64,000 bases of DNA from Cladosporium sp. IMV 00045. Its lineage: Eukaryota; Ascomycota; Dothideomycetes; Cladosporiales; Cladosporiaceae. Positions within the stretch are counted from its first letter, which is position 1, and each line of letters opens with the position of its first letter. A program made the position numbers and the translations under genes. Below are positions 44,179 to 55,180 of this stretch, piece by piece. The DNA is taken from NCBI GenBank assembly GCA_001931905.2, contig MSJI02000375.1, forward strand, positions 1 to 64,000, read 5' to 3'. The notes under the pieces were generated by a model that saw nothing but the letters and a program-made list of their open reading frames with translations, was not told the origin of the DNA and did no database searches.

Positions 44179-45721
44179 ATGGCGAGCACGGCAAGCGCTC
44201 AGGCTACCGAAGCGCCAGCACAAGCAGCGTCCGCGAAGATTCCAAAGTGAGTGCTCTGCCCTCAAGGTGTATTGTCTCACTCGATTCCACTGACAAGCAA
44301 TGCAGGTTAGGCACTTCAAAAGTCACCGTCCTCGTCGGCCCTGACGAGAGCGCCAAAGAATTCATTCTGCACACTGACCTCGTCAAGCTCCATTCAGAAG
44401 TTATCAGCAAGGGTGCCGACCGATTCAAGGCACAGTCGGAGTCTAGGAACCAAGAGAAGAGGCCTGTGCGTTTGCCTTCGGACTCAGCGGAGGACTTCGA
44501 GGTCTTTCGCGCTTTCATATATACGGGCCATGTCTACTCGATACCCGAGAATAACAACGAGCGCAAGAGCACCGAATGGAACGGCTTGGCCAAACTCTGG
44601 ATGTTGGGCAAATCTTTACAGTCAACGACATTCAAGGATGCAGTAGTCGATGCGGTCCTGCACCTAATTCACACATCGAGGAGAACGACATTCCATACGC
44701 ATGAGACCCTAGCCCAACACTTTCACGAACCAACTGGAATGACGAATCTTCTGGTCGATATTGCCACATCGTACTGGTCGGACACAGCCATGGCGAACCT
44801 TGACATGCAGGCCCAGTGCCTTCCTTTCTACAAACAAGTCATCATCCAGCTCAACGATATGGCAAAGGGCAAGCAAAAGAGATCGTGTGTAAGAGACAAA
44901 GTGCTGTCAAAGAGCAATTGTGAATACCATGATCATGGCACCAAGAAAGCGTGCTATAAGACGCTGTTCCCAACCTTTTCCGACGAGGTACGGCAGAAGA
45001 AAAGCGACATGCCAGAGTAAGTTCAACAGCAGCTGACTTGCGGCGTAAGATCATGCTAACCCATTTATTCAGCATCGATACCGTTACGATAGATGTCCAT
45101 GTTGGCACGGACGACGGTGCTGATGATTTCCTTATCAATCGGGAGCTTGCCAAACGTCACTCCGAATTTATAACCACGGCACTGAAGGATGAATGGAAAG
45201 AAGGCAAAGAAGGCATCTTGCGCCTTCCAGAAGCTTCACCAGAAGCTTTCCAGCTCTTCTACGACTTCATCAACCATGGCACTGTTCAGTTCAAAACTAG
45301 CGAGTGCCAAGAGGAGGATGACTGGAGTGTTGTTACTGAGGCATGGCTGCTTGGCCATTTTCTCGCAAGTACATCGTTCAAAGATGCTGTTGTCGATGCC
45401 ATGACCGATGTCCTTCATAGAACGAGCGATCCACCGGTCTCGATGTGCCAGCAGATCTTTCAGAGCACAAATCTTCCGGTGGGCATGCGCAAGCTACTTG
45501 TGGATTTGGCAGTATGGACCTGGTCGGCTGAGACCCTCGCGAAGCAGCCGGTCGATCCGGCATGTCTTGGTTTCTTCAGAGACGTGGCGGTAGCTGCTGT
45601 TGACAAAGACAGGAAATGCCTCGGAGACTGGGATTTACCGTACAAGAAGGACGACATTGGGTGCCGCTACCACGACCACGGCTCAGACTCTCCGTGCTAC
45701 AGGACGATGTTCGGCAAGTAG
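44179..45721 (+). CDS. Dual BTB-domain protein, copy A
   Basis: Three exons: 44179-44246, 44306-45016, 45073-45721; 475 residues. I join the two BTB halves because CCAGA is followed by a perfect GTAAGT donor and a TTCAG acceptor 56 bases later, and copy B has the same intron position. Each half holds a BTB/POZ fold: TVLVGPDES-x-KEFILH-x-DL and, in the second half, VHVGTDDGADDFLI-x-RELAKRHS, followed by FKDAVVDA and LLVD helices. Each half ends in a C-x2-H-x-H-x5-C motif (C228-H231-H233-C239 and C457-H460-H462-C468), with the shared text YHDHG. BTB domains dimerise and often recruit Cullin-3, but this family is not characterised. Only 25 of 81 aligned residues at the start of half 1 differ from copy B; divergence is greater further on. 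Confidence 0.8.
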
Positions 45722-47779
45722 TCTGTCTCGGGCAGACTGCGCTCGCATATGCCTTTTCTGGCGGTAATTCCGGCAGAACTGACAGGCTTTACATTTCGAC
45801 TACACCGGAGCTTCTCAGCTCGAACTCCTACACTTTGCCTCCATCTTGGTTTCCCACGATTGCGTCTACACGACTCCAACAGCAGTGCAGTCTACCACAC
45901 AGTATCCCCAAACCCACCATACACCCGGACTTCAAAGAAGAGTCACTCGCACTGGTGAGACAAGCAATATCGTTGCCGCAAAGATGCCAGCTTTGGTTTC
46001 CATCCCAGCCCGCCTCGGGCGGTCAGCAACATCATGGTAATACGACACTCAAGAAAGACGAAATGCACAGAAACCCCGAGAAAACACTGCAAACTAAAAT
46101 CCAAATCACAGCACATCACGAAGACAACCAACCACAGCCTAGTCGGCCAACATCCCAGAAGTCTGGAGTCTGAATTCCCCAGGTGTTTTTCTCAACAACA
46201 GAATCGTATGCTGCTCGTTCTTGAAGTGTGAACGAGCCTGTCATGGGACGGCCAACAGATTCAACGATGTGTGGGTCAGACACTGTTGGACAGGGAACAA
46301 TAAGTCCCTGACAGGACCTCTTGAATACCATCCGTTTCCAAACGAGCAGGCGAAAATAAGAACAAACATGTCGAGAGTTCCTCCTCCCCCAAAAGTAGCG
46401 AATGAAAATGCCTTTCTCCCGTTTCACGTACACAAGATATAAACACCATTCATCCATTGCCATCCATTGCCATCCATTACCGTTCGGTCAAAGAGCCTTA
46501 CACACATAACGTTCCTATCATCTTCCCCTTAGAGAACAATGAACCCTCACATATCTTCCCATGTCCGTACAAAACGATGATCAGATGAGAAAAAAGAAGC
46601 TCCAAGCCAAAACAAAAATCCATCTCCTAAGAAATAGCCATTGTGACCTTCAGGCATCTTGCATTCTTCCCTCTTGAAACAGATATTCTAACCTCTGTTG
46701 ATGATTTTTCCTTACCTTCTACCCCTTCTCACTCGAAACAGACCAAGTCGCAGAGCTCATGGATATGATAATAGAACAACAATATTGAGAAACGTTCTGC
46801 AGAAACGCCCAGATCAAACATTATACCTTACCCCAACCCTAACCCTACCAGCTTCCTCAATCATCTGCAAATCAATCAGAACATTTCACACCCTCAAACT
46901 GCGAATTGCCTAAAGTGCTCCCAGCCCTTCGGACCATGCTCATGCAATGCCATGATCATTCGTACTGACCCTTTTGCGCCGGGAAATCGCTCAGGCGATC
47001 TCCCAAACGACTGTGAAAAGCAAAGAGATATATGGGGAAAGGGAGCGGAGTGGTTGGATTAGCTCTGATGAATCTACCTAATAAGTTCATCTCCTCATGA
47101 TGAAAATCAATCCCAATATGGGCCGTAAACTGATCCCAAAGAGAACAACCAGTCTCAACACGCAAGTCCCCAAGAGCTATTGCCCTATTATTATATTTCA
47201 AGAGAGAAGTGAACGGCGAGACACTCGTTGCATTCCGACTATCCAAGAACAGTCAAAGAGAAGATAAGTTGTACATAAAAGAATAATAATGCAATTTTCC
47301 AGCTAAGGTAATCTTCCACTCTTTCTAATCAGACCATCAAAGCACACACATTTAACAGCTAGAGCGGCTCGCGCAGCGAAGATGCTCTCGTTGCCGTTAG
47401 AATAATGTGCTAGGTCGGGGCGTTTCTTTTCTAAGAACATCGCCAGAGAGCTGCAGTAGGCCTCTGTTTCATTTTCTCTTTCTTTTTTTAGTCTCCAACG
47501 CTGTCAATCGAAATCTCGCATCCGAGATGGAAGTAAGAAAAAACAGGAAAAAAAGGAATTCGTCCGTATACTCGAGCAAATGTAGAAGCGAACAAGGAAA
47601 GCAAAGATAAAACCAGTAGTAGTAATGATGATGATGATAATGGTAATGTAAAAAAAAAAAAAGTCGTCTGGGCGTCAATTTGATCCTCCAACAGCGTCCC
47701 GTCCAATTTTCGAACAAAGCAAATAATAACCTCCGATCATTTTCCCCGTGTCAAGAATGCAGAAAAAACAGAGGGGAAA
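45722..47779. other. Intergenic region of copy A between convergent genes
   Basis: 2.06 kb, homologous to 51494-53608 in copy B. It contains the 3' UTRs of the dual-BTB gene and the glutamine-rich gene, a short CCATCCATTGC-type repeat at 46444-46482, and an AACCCTAACCCT stretch at 46835-46846 kept in both copies. No third gene is supported: open frames here do not stay open in the other copy. Confidence 0.55.
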
Positions 47780-48854
47780 CTACAAGACGAAGCTTCTCCT
47801 CTTCTCCGCAGCATTGAGCACGCCGAGCATCATCTTCTGCCTCTCGCCGCGGGGTTGGCTCTCACCAACCGGGGTGGCGGGGGTGGGCGGCTGCTTGAAC
47901 TGGCCGTCCTCGTCGCTGCTGCTGGCGCTGCTGAGGCCGAAGTAGCCGTCGGCGGAGTCCTGGCTGCCGCGCTTGGCCTTCATCTCAGAGCCGATCGGGC
48001 TCATTTTCCTGCTGCTGTTGCCAGAGGGGAGGAAGTCTTCGGGCTCCGCGGAGATGGGCAAGTTGTACTCGCCTTCGCTGACAGGGCTGCCACGGGGGGA
48101 GGAAGACGCTCCACGGCGCGAGTTTCCAGCGCGGAGGAGACTGTCGAGAGCGCGGCGGCGCTGGCGTTGGGCGAAGTTCTTGCTACCCTCGTGCTTGCTG
48201 GTAGGAGCGGAGGTGAGCTCTTCGATTGGGGGAGGTCCACGAGGCTGGCGCATCGGGTGGTCGCCAGCGCGAGCAGCGCCAGGGCCGAAGGTGCTGGTCA
48301 TCGGGGTGGGAGGGAAGACCGAGCGCTGGTTGCCGGACAAGGCAGCAGATGAAGTCTTCGGGCCTTCCGGCGCAGAGACAGCGGGGTTGATGGCAAGAGA
48401 AGATGCCTTCTTGTGGCCGCGGCGGAAGGCGTTGGCAGATGGCGGCGGGAGAGGCTCTACGTTCTCCAGAGTCGTCGGCGGGGACGGTGCCTTTTTCGGC
48501 GGGGTGAAAGAGCGAGTCTTCTCGCCCGGAGGCGGAGAGATGCTGAAGCTCGGGTTGGACATGTGGCCGTAGGCGGGCGCCTGAGCCTGCTGGGGCGGAG
48601 ACATGGTCTGCTGAGCAAACTGCTGGGCGTTCTGGTCAACAGCGTAGGTGTAACCCTGAGTGGCAGGGTTGTAGACGAGGTAAACGCCAGGCTGGACCTC
48701 GATCGGAGCCTGAATCTGCTGCTGGCCGTACATGTTCTGCTGAACCTGAGGCATCTGCTGAGCCTGAGAGAACTGGCCGCGGCCGTAGTTAACCTGCTGC
48801 TGAGGGACCTGAGGCTGAACAGACAAAGCAGCGAGCTTCTGCTGGAGTTCCTGC
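47780..48854 (-). CDS. Glutamine-rich protein, copy A (truncated by the gap)
   Basis: The 3' part of the gene found complete at 53609-55180; 357 codons are present and the 5' part is lost in the N gap. Compared with the full copy it has an 11-codon addition (PGEKTRSFTPP, after the FSISPP text). In the roughly 300-base stretch I compared (from about 47861), the substitutions fall on synonymous positions. Whether this is a true truncated duplicate or the same gene from another haplotype cannot be told here. An apparent open frame crossing the N gap into mS38 antisense sequence is an artefact of the gap. Confidence 0.8.
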
Positions 48855-48875
48855 TNNNNNNNNNNNNNNNNNNNN
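48855..48875. other. Assembly gap (21 N)
   Basis: A run of 21 N. On the left it cuts the glutamine-rich gene, on the right it cuts mS38. It falls exactly at the junction of the two duplicated segments. Its true length is unknown and a negative gap (overlap) is possible. Confidence 0.99.
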
Positions 48876-49055
48876 GCCGTGGCCAACCCGCTGCGCAGCA
48901 TCCGCCGCGCGCCCATCGCCGGTGGCCTCCGCAACAAGCCGCAGATGCGCCTCATCTCCGTGAAGCGCCAGAGGAAGCTGAAGATGAAGAAGCACAAGTA
49001 CAAGAAGCTGATGAAGCGCACCAGAAACTTGAGGCGCAGACTAGACAGGAACTAG
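48876..49055 (+). CDS. mS38 C-terminal fragment, copy B
   Basis: Last 59 codons and stop of mS38, identical base for base to 43125-43304, and in the same frame. The 5' part is missing because it falls in or beyond the gap. It is either a truncated duplicate with no start or the tail of the same gene from a second haplotype. It contains the full AURKAIP1/COX24 basic block. Confidence 0.85.
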   Translation, partial: AVANPLRSIRRAPIAGGLRNKPQMRLISVKRQRKLKMKKHKYKKLMKRTRNLRRRLDRN

Positions 49056-49949
49056 AGAGTTCATCATAACCCGGTTACGAAGGGGAAATTTTATTGGTTC
49101 TGTTTTCTTCTTGCATTCTTAAAGCGCAAGCGCACGCAAACACGAACGCACACCTCACATTTCACGCTCACACTCGCCTATCCCTCACGCCCCGTCTTCG
49201 GACATGGTTTCTTGGTAATCCCTTTTCAGCGGCGCCTCTCTTCTAATACATGTCATCCAACTTTCGCGCGGACGTTTGCGGACTCGGCAGGGGTTGATGG
49301 CACTTTTTGGCAAATCGGGATCGGGAAATGAAGCGTTGGCATAGAGTAGGTAGCATATCATGGTTTCGCTTTCGGCTGCGGCTGAGGCGGATCATAACTC
49401 TCATATATCCTAGGTTATTTTTTACTTTCTCTCCCCTCTCTCTTGTCGTCTTCCGGTACTAGTTTCATGAAGCGGTTGGGGCCATTGTTTTGATAAGAGA
49501 GTCGAGGCTGATGTTGGTGAATAGATTTCACGGATCAGCCGAGCCCGCTCCCGGTATGAAGGTCTTTCGTAGACGTGAACGTTATTATTCTGGGATTGCT
49601 GACATGAATATAGGCGGGAGCCCACGGTTTGCGAGAGAGGAACCCCAAGCACGACGGGTCCTGACATGTGAAAAGAGACCCGTGCGCTGATGAAGTGAAG
49701 TGAAGTCTCGAGAGTCTAGGCGGTCGCTCCTTCCTACCGTTGAAACCCGTGCCTTCCGTACGCACATGAGCAAGCGCTTTTGTTCATTACTCACAAAGCT
49801 GAAACGTTGTGAGGGACTCGCTCGCATTATCTTTCCACCCTCATACCGCGAACATCCTCATACCACCAACATCCTATCATCATTACTATACTTTCGTCAA
49901 GCACACCCGCAGACACCCTCACACCAGCACCACTCCGACTTATATCATC
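49056..49949. other. Intergenic region of copy B, upstream of the dual-BTB gene
   Basis: 894 bases homologous to 43305-44178. Blocks next to mS38 are nearly identical, and blocks nearer the BTB gene differ by more substitutions and short indels. It holds the promoter of the second dual-BTB gene. Confidence 0.6.
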
Positions 49950-51493
49950 ATGGCAAGCACGGCAAGCGCTCAGGCCACCGAAGCGCCACCGCAAGCGGCG
50001 TCTGCGAAGATGCCAAAGTAAGTGAACAGAGCTTGCAAGCCGTCTCGCTGCCCAAGAGTCTCTACTAACATTAGAAACAGGCTCGGCACCTCCACGGTCA
50101 CCGTTCTTGTCGGCCCTGACGAGAGCACCAAAGACTTCATTCTTCACGCCGACCTCGTGAGGCTACACTCGGGAACCATCAGCAAAAGCGCCAACCGGCT
50201 CAAGGCAAAGTCGGAGTCTGAACACAAGGAACCAGGTCCCGTGCGCTTGAGGTCATACTCAGCAGACCATTTCGAGGTCTTTTGCGCTTTCATGTATACT
50301 GGTCACGTTCATTCCATGCCAGACGACGAGAGCCAATGGAACGAATGGGGTCTCCTTGCAAGACTTTGGGCGCTGGGCCAGTCTCTGAAGTCGACTACTT
50401 TCAAGGATGCGGTGGTTGATGCGACGCTGCACCGAGGCCATACTCGGAAAGAAACAAGCTCAGAGTTGCCTGTGACCTTGGCTGAACACTTTGACAAACC
50501 AATTGGAATAACGAATCTTCTGGTCGACATCGCCGCAGCGTACTGGCAGAAACTAGCAATCGAAAGCATTCCATTGAAGGCTGAATGTCTTCCTTTCTAT
50601 ATACGACTTATAGCGAAGCTGCATGACATGGCGACTTGCGAGGTAGACAGACTCTCTGTCAGAAAAGACGTGGATCTCAAGAGCAACTGTGCGTATCATG
50701 ACCATGGGTCAGCGAAAGCGTGCTACAAAAAGCTTTGCCCGACCTCTTCCGACGACGTTCGCCAGAAGAAAAGCGAGATGCCAAAGTAGGTTCGATACCA
50801 GCATGACCATGACGCGTCAACCTGTTAACATCTTTGCAAAGCATTACCACCATCATGATCGAGGTCCACGTCGGCACGTGTGATGACGGGGATGAATTCC
50901 TGATGCACGCGGAACTCGCCAAACGCCACTCCAAGCTCATTACTACAGCACTCAAGGGCGAGTGGAAAGAAGGCAAAGAAGGCGTTCTCAACCTCCCCGA
51001 AGTGTCATCGGCAGACTTCCAAATCTTCCACGACTTCGTCAACACTAGCAAAGTACATTTCACCATTAGCAGCGATCACGAAGAGCAAGACTGGACACGC
51101 ATCGCGAAGATTTGGCTTTTGGGCGATTTCCTCGAGAGCGTTTCGTTCAAAGACGCGGTAGTCGACGCCATGCTTGCGGCGATGCGCAGGACGAGCAAGA
51201 TCCCCGTCACAATGTACCAGCCAGTCTTTGGGGGCACTGCATTTCCCTCAAGCATGCGTAGACTGCTCGTCGATATTGCCGTCTTCAGCTGGTTCCCTGA
51301 CGCCTTGTCGAATCAGCCCAGCGACCCTAAGTACGTCGACTTCTTCAAGGACGTTGCAGTCATTGAGAGGCAGCGTAACCTGAACTCGAGTCAGTCTTCG
51401 AACGCTGCGCCTTACGACCTGCCAAATGTGAAATGCCACTACCACGATCACGGCTCGGGCTCCCCTTGCTACAAGACGATGTTCGGCAAGTAG
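49950..51493 (+). CDS. Dual BTB-domain protein, copy B
   Basis: Three exons: 49950-50017, 50081-50785, 50842-51493; 474 residues, with all intron positions and phases equal to copy A. The 22-residue leader MASTASAQATEAP is almost unchanged, as are the FKDAVVDA and LLVDIA helices. Both C-x2-H-x-H-x5-C motifs are kept (C226 and C456 as first cysteines; YHDHGSAKAC and YHDHGSGSPC). The segments between them differ widely from copy A, including the stretch before the second motif, which is rewritten and has two extra serine/asparagine-rich residues blocks. Strongly conserved motifs with variable surroundings suggest a functional protein under selection rather than a decaying copy. No stop or frameshift breaks either copy. 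Confidence 0.8.
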
Positions 51494-53608
51494 TCAGGCT
51501 CGGGCAGACAATTCTCGTCGACTATACTGCAACTTCTCACTCCGAACACTCCTTCGTCATGCTTACTTCGAACGTCCTTTCCCACGATCGCGTCCACTCG
51601 ATCTCGACGCCAGAGCACCATACGCAGAAGTATCCTCATCTGCACTACATGAGTGGAAAGCAGGAGTCCAGATCTGGTCAGAATGAAGCACCAAAAAGGA
51701 AGAAGACAACAAAAATAAATCAAAAAAACAGTCACCGGCACTCACGAGATGAGGTACACGTTTGCTGTAGAGCTATCTGCCGAGTCTTCTTCACAGCATG
51801 CCTGGTGTGCTGAGCAAAATCTTCACAACACAAAACACAAGCAAGACGGAGTGAACGGAAAACCTAGACAAAACACCACGAAGCAAAGACCGAATCACAT
51901 CACACTTGCGAAGACTACCAGCCACAGTCGACCAACACCTTCAGAAACCTAGAGTTTGAATTCCCCACATTGCTCTCTCGACAGCAGAGTCGCATGCCGT
52001 CAAGTCTTCAAGTGTATCAGATCGTCTCCGGCAACGACCAACAGAATCAATAACGTGTGGGTCGAGAACTTTAGGACAGGGAACGAGAAAGCCCTTGACA
52101 GAGCAGTTCGAATACCAATTTCTTTTCAAGCAACGAGCAGAAACACCAAGAAAAACATGTCGAGAATTCCCCTACCCTCAGATAGAGTAATAATAATGCT
52201 TTCCTTCCATTTCACATACATCAGGTGTCAAAATAATCCATGCCTGGCTCACCCGTCCACAAAGCCTTACAACCTCCTTCATCCTACCATCTTCCTCTCA
52301 GAAACGTATATTTCACAGGCCTCTTCCGTGCTGCGCGAAAAACGACGAAATGAGTAAAAGAAACTCCAAAGCATAACAAATCCACCTGGTAGAAAATCAA
52401 GGTAGCAATTTTGCCCTTCGAGCGTCTTGCATTCGTTCCTCGTAATACAGATATCATCAAATTCCTCCTGATAATTTTCCCTTCACTCCTTCCCTTCCTC
52501 CCTTGGGCTAGATCATATCGCACGGCACATATGTACCAAAACCCAACCGTGAATGCAAAACAACGCCCAGAACAAACGATCAGCCCAACCCCAACCCTAA
52601 CCCTGTCAGCTTGCCCACCTACTACCTGCAAACCCTCCAAATTCAAATGCCACCCGCCCCTTCGACTGCTCATTGCTGAACTACTCCTAGCCGTCAGAAT
52701 TCTGCTCATATAACAGTACACCCTGAGATCATTCTCACTGACCTTTCCTGCTCTGGTACATGCTTCCCAGCCGATCTCGTCGTCAGCAACTGAAAGGCGA
52801 GAGGGAGAGAGAGAGGCACTGGAGGAAGAGCGCGGAATTGGGATGATTTGATTTGATCTAATCAATTACAAATCTCACGCATAAATTGATAGGATAGAAC
52901 AGAAAAGCCGCCCCACCATAAAAGCAACCCCAACATCAGCCGCAAAGAGAACTCGAAGAAGACGTCGAGCCTCAGCACGCAAGTCCCCACAAAGTCACAT
53001 GTATTCTATCATATTTCAAGAGAGAAGTGAATGGCGAGACACTCGTTGCATTCCGACTATTCAAGAACAGCCAAGCAAGATCGTGGGAAGTGAAGAGGAT
53101 AAGTTATACATAAAAGAATAATAATGCATTGTCTCAGCTAAGATAATCTACCACTGTCCAACCAGACCATCATAACACACACACATAATAAACAGCTAGA
53201 GCGGCTCGCGCAGCGAAAATGCTCTTCGTTGTCGTTACGAATAGTGTGCTAGGTCGGGGGCGTTTCTTTTCTAAGAACATCGCCAGAGAGCTACAGTGAC
53301 GCTCTGGTTTCTTTTTCTCTTTCTTTTTTGTAGTCTCCAACGCTGTCAATCGGAATCTCGCATCCGAGATGGAAATAAGAGAAGGATTTCGTCCGTATCC
53401 TCGAACATGTAGAAGCGAACAAGGAAATCAAAGAAGAGAGACAGTAGTAGTAATGATGATGATAATGGTAATGTAAAAAAGAAAAAAGAAAAGTCGTCGT
53501 CTGGGCGTCAATTTGATCCTCCAACAAGCGTCCCGTCCAATTTTCGAACAAAGCAAAAGATAACCTCCGATCGTTTCCCCATGTCAAGAATACAGAAGAA
53601 CAGGGAAA
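51494..53608. other. Intergenic region of copy B between convergent genes
   Basis: 2.1 kb homologous to 45722-47779. The part next to the dual-BTB stop is the least similar, the part next to the glutamine-rich stop the most similar. It includes the AACCCTAACCCT stretch at about 52593-52604. No additional gene is supported. Confidence 0.55.
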
Positions 53609-55180
53609 CTACAAGACGAAGCTTCTCCTCTTCTCCGCGGCGTTGAGGACGCCGAGCATCATCTTCTGCCTCTCGCCGCGGGGTTGGCTCTCACCAACCG
53701 GGGTGGCGGGGGTGGGCGGCTGCTTGAACTGGCCGTCCTCGTCGCTGCTGCTGGCGCTGCTGAGCCCGAAGTAGCCGTCGGCGGAGTCCTGGCTGCCGCG
53801 CTTGGCTTTCATCTCGGAGCCGATCGGGCTCATCTTCCTGCTGCTGTTGCCAGAGGGGAGGAAGTCTTCGGGCTCCGCGGAGATGGGAAGGTTGTATTCG
53901 CCTTCGCTGACCGGGCTGCCACGGGGAGAGGAAGACGCTCCACGGCGTGAGTTTCCAGCGCGGAGGAGACTGTCGAGAGCGCGGCGACGCTGGCGTTGGG
54001 CGAAGTTCTTGCTGCCCTCGTGCTTGCTGGTAGGAGCGGAGGTGAGCTCTTCAATTGGGGGAGGTCCACGAGGCTGGCGCATCGGGTGGTCGCCGGCGCG
54101 AGCAGCACCAGGGCCGAAGGTGCTGGTCATTGGGGTGGGAGGGAAAACCGAGCGCTGGTTGCCGGACAACGCAGCAGATGAAGTCTTCGGGCCTTCCGGC
54201 GCAGAGACAGCGGGGTTGATGGCAAGAGAAGATGCCTTCTTGTGGCCGCGGCGGAAGGCGTTGGCAGATGGCGGCGGGAGAGGCTCTACGTTCTCCAGAG
54301 TCGTCGGCGGGGACGGCGCCTTCTTCGGCGGAGAGATGCTGAAGCTCGGGTTGGACATGTGGCCGTAGGCGGGCGCCTGAGTCTGCTGCGGCGGAGACAT
54401 GGTCTGCTGAGCAAATTGCTGGGCGTTCTGGTCAACAGCGTAGGTGTAACCCTGAGTGGCAGGGTTGTAGACGAGGTAAACGCCAGGCTGGACCTCGATC
54501 GGAGCCTGAATCTGCTGCTGGCCGTACATGTTCTGCTGGACCTGAGGCATCTGCTGGGCCTGAGAGAACTGGCCGCGGCCGTAGTTGACCTGCTGCTGCT
54601 GAGGAACCTGAGGCTGAACAGACAAAGCAGCGAGCTTCTGCTGGAGTTCCTGCTGGCGCTGGGCCAGGAAGAGGCTGGTCATGTGGAGCTGCTCGAGGGT
54701 AGCTTGGTCCATACCCTCGGACTGGTCGTAGGTCGGCGGAGCCAGGACCTGCTCCGGGAGGGAGTACATTTGACGCGCAGCGTTCATAGCGTACTGTTGG
54801 GAAACGTCGAAGCCGGCAGCGGTGGCAGTCTGCGGGACGCCCTGCTGGTGGCCAGCGTATCTGTTATCAGCCCACTGAGGCACACTGTGCTGGGACTGAT
54901 GGTAAGGAGCGGAAGCCGGGACAGAGGGAGTCTTGGGCTGGGTGCGCAAGCCAGCAAGCAGGTGAGAGCGGCTGGTACGCGGGGTGGGGTTCTCGACAGC
55001 GTTCTCGCTGATGGAACCGACCTTGGGAGGGAGCGCAACGCTCAACCTCTTGGAGTTGAAGCGGGAGCCTCGCGAGCCAGAGCCAAAGCCAGAGGCCGGG
55101 GCATTGAGGCCGGAGGAAGAAAAGGCGTTATTGTTGGAGTTGTTGTTGTAAGTCATTTGAGCGAGACCACCAGTGTCCAT
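53609..55180 (-). CDS. Glutamine-rich low-complexity protein, complete copy
   Basis: Single exon; I choose ATG 55180 (MDTGGLAQMTYNNNSNNN) for 523 residues; an in-frame ATG-type extension to 55276 adds 32 codons of unlikely sequence. The protein has an asparagine/serine-rich start, a glutamine-rich middle (QRQQELQQKL and repeats of QQQ, about 190-270), a conserved PGVYLVYNPATQGY block, and a disordered C-terminal half with RQRRRALDSLLRAG near residue 410 and a final EKRRSFVL. No enzyme motif is present. Such proteins in ascomycetes are often RNA-granule or signalling adaptors, but this one is not recognised. Its sequence is strongly conserved between the two copies, so it is likely functional. 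Confidence 0.75.
   Translation of the reverse strand: MDTGGLAQMTYNNNSNNNAFSSSGLNAPASGFGSGSRGSRFNSKRLSVALPPKVGSISENAVENPTPRTSRSHLLAGLRTQPKTPSVPASAPYHQSQHSVPQWADNRYAGHQQGVPQTATAAGFDVSQQYAMNAARQMYSLPEQVLAPPTYDQSEGMDQATLEQLHMTSLFLAQRQQELQQKLAALSVQPQVPQQQQVNYGRGQFSQAQQMPQVQQNMYGQQQIQAPIEVQPGVYLVYNPATQGYTYAVDQNAQQFAQQTMSPPQQTQAPAYGHMSNPSFSISPPKKAPSPPTTLENVEPLPPPSANAFRRGHKKASSLAINPAVSAPEGPKTSSAALSGNQRSVFPPTPMTSTFGPGAARAGDHPMRQPRGPPPIEELTSAPTSKHEGSKNFAQRQRRRALDSLLRAGNSRRGASSSPRGSPVSEGEYNLPISAEPEDFLPSGNSSRKMSPIGSEMKAKRGSQDSADGYFGLSSASSSDEDGQFKQPPTPATPVGESQPRGERQKMMLGVLNAAEKRRSFVL

Larger units (their letters stand above)
43125..48854. repeat. Segmental duplication, copy A
   Basis: About 5.7 kb that is repeated at 48876-54654. 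It runs from codon 347 of mS38 to the inside of the glutamine-rich gene and stops exactly at the N gap. The first 212 bases (43125-43336) are identical in both copies, later intergenic parts differ by many substitutions and short indels, and the dual-BTB gene differs strongly. Copy A retains an 11-codon segment in the glutamine-rich gene that copy B lacks. Read by eye, without alignment software. Confidence 0.93.
48876..54654. repeat. Segmental duplication, copy B
   Basis: Counterpart of 43125-48854 with the same gene order and orientation: mS38 end, dual-BTB gene, glutamine-rich gene (here continuing past the repeat end into its complete 5' part). Offsets between corresponding positions rise from 5751 at mS38 to 5829 at the glutamine-rich stop, which shows several net insertions in copy B. 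Confidence 0.93.

Noticed and set aside
46831..46850. Telomere-like AACCCTAACCCT, also at 52593-52604
   Set aside because: Two units only, kept in both copies; too short for an interstitial telomere array. Likely chance sequence shared by duplication.
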